From CAYFVR01 sp964346545 (lineage in GTDB: Bacteria > Desulfobacterota > Desulfobacteria > Desulfobacterales > Desulfococcaceae): a stretch of 22,464 nt of DNA. Numbering within the stretch: the first letter of the stretch is position 1; every line of letters begins with the position of its first letter. Positions 18,834-22,464 of the stretch are shown piece after piece. Position numbers and translations under genes: made by a program. The notes below the pieces were generated by a model. That model made no database searches and had not been told where the DNA came from. It saw nothing but the letters and a program-made list of their open reading frames with translations. The stretch is taken from positions 1-22,464 of the forward strand of contig CAYFVR010000041.1 of the NCBI GenBank assembly GCA_964346545.1, written 5' to 3'.

Positions 18834-19044
18834 GGTTGCATCCTCGACGTGCGGGGGAAGCGGCCGGCGGCGGCCGGGTCGGTTTTCGACGAATTCAAAA
18901 AAGTTCCGAGTACCTACACCGAGGCGCGATTTTACGTCAAGGTTGAATTCCGGTCCCGGCGGGAAGTGGGAACTTGTAATTTTTTGGATTTCATTTCATG
19001 GCCAACGCACTCCCCGCAAACGTTCCAATGCCCGGTTTTTCCCG
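18834..19044. other. Intergenic region, nothing recognised
   Basis: No convincing gene. A GC-rich stretch near 18865-18880 can form a short CGGCC/GGCCG hairpin. The 3' half is more AT-rich and may hold promoters for the small ORF or for the divergent prenyltransferase gene, but I see no hexamer pair good enough to call. Confidence 0.4.
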
Positions 19045-19056
19045 ATGAGGATCGCC

Positions 19057-19140
19057 ATGAAACGGTATGTTGAGAATTTGCGCACCCTCGAGGAAATGGT
19101 CCAGACGGAAGAGGACTTCGGCAAAACCTTTGGCTATTGA
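19057..19140 (+). CDS. Possible 27-residue small protein
   Basis: ATG 19057 is preceded by AGGA at 19048-19051. The product would be a short, charged, probably helical peptide starting MKRYVENLRTLEEM and ending in GKTFGY. The frame is open upstream with a second ATG at 19045. No known family. The ribosome binding site and protein-like composition make it worth listing, but chance is a fair explanation. Confidence 0.25.
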   Translation: MKRYVENLRTLEEMVQTEEDFGKTFGY

Positions 19141-19190
19141 AGCGGCGGCGTCCGGTCTGACGGCGCGACGTCCGTCTCTCTCCTTTTTGT

Positions 19191-19219
19191 TTGACGACAA
19201 ACCTCCTTTGCCCTATCTT
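19191..19219 (+). promoter_or_regulatory. Promoter upstream of ubiG
   Basis: TTGACG (19191-19196) and TATCTT (19214-19219) lie 17 bases apart, a good sigma70-like match. Transcription would start near 19226, leaving about 74 bases of leader before ubiG. pyp and pcl lie downstream on the same strand and could be read from this promoter as well. Confidence 0.55.
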
Positions 19220-19299
19220 GCCGCGCAAAGAGCTTTTCCGGGCGGCGGTTGTTTTTCCGCCGGGAAATGCGTTCCCCCATCGGAAAATGATCCACGCTC

Positions 19300-20043
19300 A
19301 TGCCCCAAAACGTCAATCCAGCGGAAGTGCGGCGATTCGGCGCGGCCGCCCATGCCTGGTGGGATCGCGACGGCGAATTCGGGGCGCTTCACGACATCAA
19401 CCCCCTTCGCCTCGCCTACGTGGCCGACCGGACCCGTCTGAGGGGACGGCCGGTGCTGGACGTGGGCTGCGGGGGCGGACTGCTCAGCGAGGGCTTGGCA
19501 GCCAAAGGCGCGCGCGTCACCGGCATCGACATGGCCGCCGAGGCCATCGCCGTGGCCCGGGATCATCAGCGGAAAAGCGGTTTTCGGAACGACTATCGGC
19601 GCATTTCCGCCGAAGTCCACGCAGAGGAGAATCCCGGCGGCTATGACGTGGTCGCCTGCATGGAACTCCTGGAGCATGTGCCCGAACCAGGTTCCCTGAT
19701 TCGGGCCTGCGCACGTCTCGTCCGGCCCGGGGGCGATCTTTTCTTCGCCACCATCAACCGGAACCCGCTGGCCGGCTTTTTGCTGATCGTCATGGCGGAG
19801 TGGGTGCTGGGGCTGGTGCCCAAGGGAACCCATCATTATCGGGGATTCGTTCGTCCGAAGGAAATCATCCAATGGGGCCGGCCCGCCGGCCTGAGGTTGA
19901 AAGACCTTTCGGGAATGTTTTACAATCCGCTCACCCGCCGGGGAACGCTGACGGGCAATTCGTCGGCAAACTATCTGATGCACTTTCGACGAACGCCGGA
20001 CGCCGCTTCGGAGGGCGCCCGCGGAAAAGAAGCGGCGCCTTGA
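19300..20043 (+). CDS. ubiG: Ubiquinone biosynthesis O-methyltransferase UbiG
   Basis: UbiG performs both O-methylations of the ring in ubiquinone synthesis using SAM. The 247-residue protein has the SAM motif VLDVGCGGGLLSE from residue 52, then ATINRNPLA, PKGTHHYRGFVRP and MFYNPLT, which are hallmarks of UbiG and absent from general methyltransferases. The length is normal. ATG 19300 has only a weak GGAAAA upstream. Its presence indicates that the organism makes ubiquinone, which narrows the taxonomy mainly to Pseudomonadota and a few relatives. Confidence 0.92.
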   Translation: MPQNVNPAEVRRFGAAAHAWWDRDGEFGALHDINPLRLAYVADRTRLRGRPVLDVGCGGGLLSEGLAAKGARVTGIDMAAEAIAVARDHQRKSGFRNDYRRISAEVHAEENPGGYDVVACMELLEHVPEPGSLIRACARLVRPGGDLFFATINRNPLAGFLLIVMAEWVLGLVPKGTHHYRGFVRPKEIIQWGRPAGLRLKDLSGMFYNPLTRRGTLTGNSSANYLMHFRRTPDAASEGARGKEAAP

Positions 20044-20199
20044 AGCCTTCGTCGAGGGAATTGGAATCCGGGGGACCCGGCATTCGGTTCACCGCGAAAA
20101 CCGGAAAATCCAAACGGGAACCATTTGGAAAATTCGCCGATTTACCGGGAAACCGGCATCTTTTTTATGGGCCTTTCACCGAATCGAAGGAGCAATTGC
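20044..20199. promoter_or_regulatory. Leader of pyp with two short hairpins
   Basis: CCGGG/CCCGG (20068-20072 and 20076-20080) can form a hairpin after ubiG. A second, CCGG-GAAA-CCGG, is followed by catc and six T around 20151-20167 and could act as a weak terminator or attenuator just ahead of pyp. No clear separate promoter for pyp was found. AAGGAG at 20187-20192 is the pyp ribosome binding site. Confidence 0.4.
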
Positions 20200-20583
20200 A
20201 TGGAAATCATCAAGTTTGACGAAAAGGATATCGAAAATCGGCTGTCCCGTCTGAAGGACAAGGAGTTGAACGAGTTGGCGTTTGGCGCGATTCAGCTGGA
20301 TAAAAACGGAAAAATTTTGTTTTTCAACTCGGCCGAGGGAGAGATCACCGGCCGAAAGCCCGATGATGTGATCGGCAAGAATTTTTTCAATGAAGTCGCC
20401 CCCTGCACCAAAAGCCCGGAATTTTACGGCCGTTTCAAGGAGGGGGTCGAAAAGGGCCGGTTGAGCGTCATGTTTGAATACGTGTACGATTATAAAATGA
20501 CGCCGACCAAGGTGAAGGTTCACATGAAGAAGGCGCTGGCCGACGACACATTTTGGATTCTGGTCAAACGAGTGGGCGGCTGA
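20200..20583 (+). CDS. pyp: Photoactive yellow protein (blue-light receptor), natural Phe42 variant
   Basis: PYP is a small cytoplasmic PAS-fold photoreceptor that binds p-coumaric acid by a thioester to Cys69 and cycles after absorbing blue light. The 127-residue product aligns without gaps to my recollection of the 125-residue Halorhodospira halophila protein, with two extra C-terminal glycines. Cys69 (codon 20404-20406), Glu46, Thr50, Arg52, Tyr94, Tyr98 and Met100 are kept, as are LAFGAIQLD, VIGKNFF, VAPCT and MTPTKVKVHMKKAL. Tyr42, which hydrogen-bonds the chromophore phenolate, is Phe here (codon TTC 20323-20325), and Phe96 is Tyr. ATG 20200 has AAGGAG seven bases upstream; the frame is open to 20125 but the family starts here. 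pcl follows directly. Confidence 0.96.
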   Translation: MEIIKFDEKDIENRLSRLKDKELNELAFGAIQLDKNGKILFFNSAEGEITGRKPDDVIGKNFFNEVAPCTKSPEFYGRFKEGVEKGRLSVMFEYVYDYKMTPTKVKVHMKKALADDTFWILVKRVGG

Positions 20584-20594
20584 TCGGTTCGCCG

Positions 20595-21779
20595 ATGTTC
20601 TTTCCCCTGAGGCCGGAGAGCGTTCACCGCGTTCTCCGGGACCTGATCGCCGACCGGCTGGGGCCGCGTCGAAAGCGTTCTCGGCTGGAGATGGATATTG
20701 CCTCGGACGCCCGTCTGGACGAACCGCCGGTTTCCATGGATTCCCTGGAGGCGCTGGAAATCGCCGGGGCGGTGAACGAAATGTTCGAACTCCACCGCAC
20801 CGGGCTGGAAGACAATCTGCTGCGCTTTCGGACTCTGGATCGGTGGATCGACGTGGTGGTTCGCTCCTGGGACGCCCATCCCGAAGGGATCGTTTTCCGG
20901 ACCTCCGGCAGCACGGGCGACGCCAGGCCGTTTCGCCATCCGGCGGCATTGCTGGCCCAAGAGGTCGCGGTCCACTCGGAGCATTTTGCCGGCCGACGAC
21001 GAATCGTGACTTTTTCTCCGGTCCATCACATTTACGGGTTCCTTTTTTCCGTTTTGTTGCCGGAAACGTTGGGCGCACCCTTGGTGGAGGGCTGGCGATT
21101 GGGCGTTGGCGCACTGTCGAAAATCCTTCGGCCGGGCGATCTGGTGGCGGGGTTCCCGGCCATTTGGCGTTACCTTTCCATCTCTTTGCCCTCCTGGCCG
21201 GAGGATGTTTGGGGCGTGACTTCCACCGGTCCAATGGACCCGGGCGTGGTCCGCGATCTTCTGAAATCCGGTCTGACCGGCATGACGGAAATTTACGGTT
21301 CCTCGGAAACCGCCGGGATTGGCGTACGGGATTCGGCGGATGAGCCGTTCCGCCTGATGGATTTCTGGCGCCGGGGCGAGGGAGAAACCCTGGTTCGGAG
21401 AGGACCGGCCGCGGAGGAAGACGAGTCGGTTCCGATCCCCGACCGGCTGGAATGGGAAAGCGAACGCACGTTCCGGCCGGCGGGACGGCGCGACGGGGCG
21501 GTGGTCGTTGGCGGGGTCAACGTGATTCCCGGCGAGGTGGCCGAGCGTCTGCGGGAGCATCCCCGGGTGCGAGATTGCGTCGTTCGGCCTTTCGAGGAGG
21601 TCGGAGAAATCCGATTGAAAGCCTTTGTCGTGCCGATGGAGAGGGATTCGCCGGAAGCCTTCCGGCGGGAGCTTGGAGAATGGATCGCGGAACGATTTTC
21701 CGCGCCGGAGCGCCCCGTCCGGCTGGATTTTGGGGATTGTCTTCCGCGCAATGAAATGGGGAAGGTTGCCGATTGGTAG
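20595..21779 (+). CDS. pcl: p-Coumarate ligase of the PYP-activation family, with N-terminal acyl-carrier-like domain
   Basis: This enzyme adenylates p-coumarate and forms the thioester needed to load PYP. The 394-residue protein belongs to the short AMP-binding group paired with pyp (TIGR02372 as I recall it). Adenylation motifs: TSGSTG at 103-108, YGSSETAG, a GRRDG...GGVNVIPGEV block, and the C-terminal catalytic Lys390 in PRNEMGK. The usual YRTGD motif is not recognisable. Residues about 8-90 look like an acyl carrier protein: a helix, then MDSLEALE with Ser50 (codon 20742-20744) where phosphopantetheine would attach, then VNEMFEL and TLDRWIDVV. ATG 20595 lies 11 bases after the pyp stop with a weak ribosome binding site; a TTG at 20553 inside pyp is an alternative. 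Confidence 0.88.
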   Translation: MFFPLRPESVHRVLRDLIADRLGPRRKRSRLEMDIASDARLDEPPVSMDSLEALEIAGAVNEMFELHRTGLEDNLLRFRTLDRWIDVVVRSWDAHPEGIVFRTSGSTGDARPFRHPAALLAQEVAVHSEHFAGRRRIVTFSPVHHIYGFLFSVLLPETLGAPLVEGWRLGVGALSKILRPGDLVAGFPAIWRYLSISLPSWPEDVWGVTSTGPMDPGVVRDLLKSGLTGMTEIYGSSETAGIGVRDSADEPFRLMDFWRRGEGETLVRRGPAAEEDESVPIPDRLEWESERTFRPAGRRDGAVVVGGVNVIPGEVAERLREHPRVRDCVVRPFEEVGEIRLKAFVVPMERDSPEAFRRELGEWIAERFSAPERPVRLDFGDCLPRNEMGKVADW

Positions 21780-21786
21780 GGCTCAA

Positions 21787-21891
21787 ATCGTCCCCGATTT
21801 CGGTGGGCCGGATGTCCAAGCGACGCGCCAAGGTGTTGTCGGACCAGCGATTCAGCGCCGTCAGATCGGGCCTTTGGCGCCAGATATTCAT
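21787..21891 (-). pseudogene. 5' fragment of a hotdog-fold thioesterase gene (YdiI/PaaI type)
   Basis: From ATG 21891, minus-strand codons 1-35 read IWRQRPDL-ALN near the start and LDIRPTEIGDD at the end. This is the typical opening of YdiI-like acyl-CoA thioesterases. After GDD the similarity stops, because the frame enters the 3' end of pcl on the other strand. The catalytic region (normally the QPFGLLHGG block and beyond) is missing. It lies 45 bases downstream of the DUF2845 gene on the same strand. The frame stays open to 21517, but that is antisense to pcl and not thioesterase-like. Confidence 0.72.
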
Positions 21892-21936
21892 GGGATTTCG
21901 GGTCTTCCGCGATCGGGTTCAGGCTGATTTTCGGTT

Positions 21937-22338
21937 TCAGTATCCATATCCGCCGTCGATGATTTCCACCAGCCGGTTGTTTTCAAATATCAATGTTTGG
22001 GTGAACCGGCTCCGACCAAAATTGTAAAACCACTCCTCCACGTCCACGTAATAGACGCAGGCGTCGTAGGTGCGGCCGTGGCCGTCCCGTCGGAAATGGC
22101 CGTTGTTTCGGCGATGACGCCTTCGGTATTCCCGCCCGGCCACGCAGCCGCGTTCCACCCGCTTTTCCGGCCGCTTTTCCACCCAGGTCGGCTCGCCGCA
22201 GTGGTTCAGGATTTCCGCCTTGGCGCTGCCGGCATCAATGACGCGCCCGCCGCACCGAAGCGCGTGGGCCGAATTCGGCAACAGACCGGCGGCCAACCAG
22301 ATTCCCAACAGCAGCGGAAGCAGCGTTTTGCTTCGCAT
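21937..22338 (-). CDS. Secreted DUF2845 family protein
   Basis: A 133-residue protein with a clear signal peptide (positive start, hydrophobic 5-20, cleavage likely after AHA at 26). The mature part begins LRCGGRVIDAGSAKAEILNHCGEP, split here as a Cys29-Cys47 pair that may form a disulfide. An arginine-rich middle follows, and the end has VEEWFYNFG and the FENNRLVEI segment. DUF2845 proteins are periplasmic and of unknown function. ATG 22338 is chosen because AAGGA lies just upstream; an ATG at 22362 would place that site inside the gene. Confidence 0.85.
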   Translation of the reverse strand: MRSKTLLPLLLGIWLAAGLLPNSAHALRCGGRVIDAGSAKAEILNHCGEPTWVEKRPEKRVERGCVAGREYRRRHRRNNGHFRRDGHGRTYDACVYYVDVEEWFYNFGRSRFTQTLIFENNRLVEIIDGGYGY

Positions 22339-22464
22339 AAATCGTCCTTCCAATAATCCCAATGCCCTTCATTCCGGCGAAAATTGGATCGGGGCGTATC
22401 GCATACGTCCAAGCCAATTCGGCGGGATTGTCCGTTTGAAATCCCAAAGCAAACGGGATTGCCG
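22339..22464. other. Right edge, nothing recognised
   Basis: About 125 bases upstream of the DUF2845 gene. Short minus-strand frames here overlap that gene's leader and have no supporting features. It probably holds the promoter of the DUF2845 gene. Confidence 0.35.

Overview
The window is GC-rich bacterial DNA from a Gram-negative organism that respires with oxygen. It holds a high-affinity cbb3 oxidase, an alternative complex III and the ubiquinone-type methyltransferases UbiE and UbiG. UbiG points to Pseudomonadota or a close lineage, while alternative complex III and the long-tailed Rpn-like nuclease are also common in delta-proteobacterial and magnetococcal-type genomes. I do not assign a taxon from sequence alone.

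Layout. Bases 1-255 are AT-rich and hold only the end of an unrecognised reading frame. Bases 256-854 are non-coding, with stem-loops and a candidate promoter. Bases 855-11221 form one tightly packed plus-strand operon that encodes a quinol-to-oxygen chain: actB-actC-actD-actF-actA (alternative complex III), then ccoN, a ccoO fused to a second haem domain, a ccoS-like gene, a small FixP_N-like membrane protein, an unknown 73-residue membrane protein and an actE-like monohaem cytochrome. A strong hairpin follows. Next comes the copper ATPase ccoI (11413-13878), an Rpn/PD-(D/E)XK-type nuclease gene (14097-15038), and a minus-strand pair (a TauE/SafE-like transporter and a FixH/YtkA-like protein) that probably serves copper delivery and oxidase assembly.

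From 16770 the theme is quinones: ubiE, a DUF2283 gene, a UbiA-family prenyltransferase on the minus strand, and ubiG behind a good sigma70-like promoter. Directly after ubiG lies the most striking part. A gene for photoactive yellow protein (pyp, 20200-20583) is followed 11 bases later by a ligase of the kind that activates its p-coumarate chromophore (pcl, 20595-21779). The PYP keeps the chromophore cysteine Cys69, Glu46, Thr50 and Arg52, but has Phe at position 42, where the Halorhodospira protein has the tyrosine that hydrogen-bonds the chromophore. The ligase starts with what looks like an acyl-carrier domain, with a DSL motif at Ser50. No tyrosine ammonia-lyase gene is in the window.

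Eight bases past the pcl stop, on the other strand, lies the first ~35 codons of a hotdog thioesterase (YdiI/PaaI type) with the rest missing. It looks like the scar of the rearrangement that brought pyp-pcl here. A secreted DUF2845 protein gene on the minus strand ends the window.
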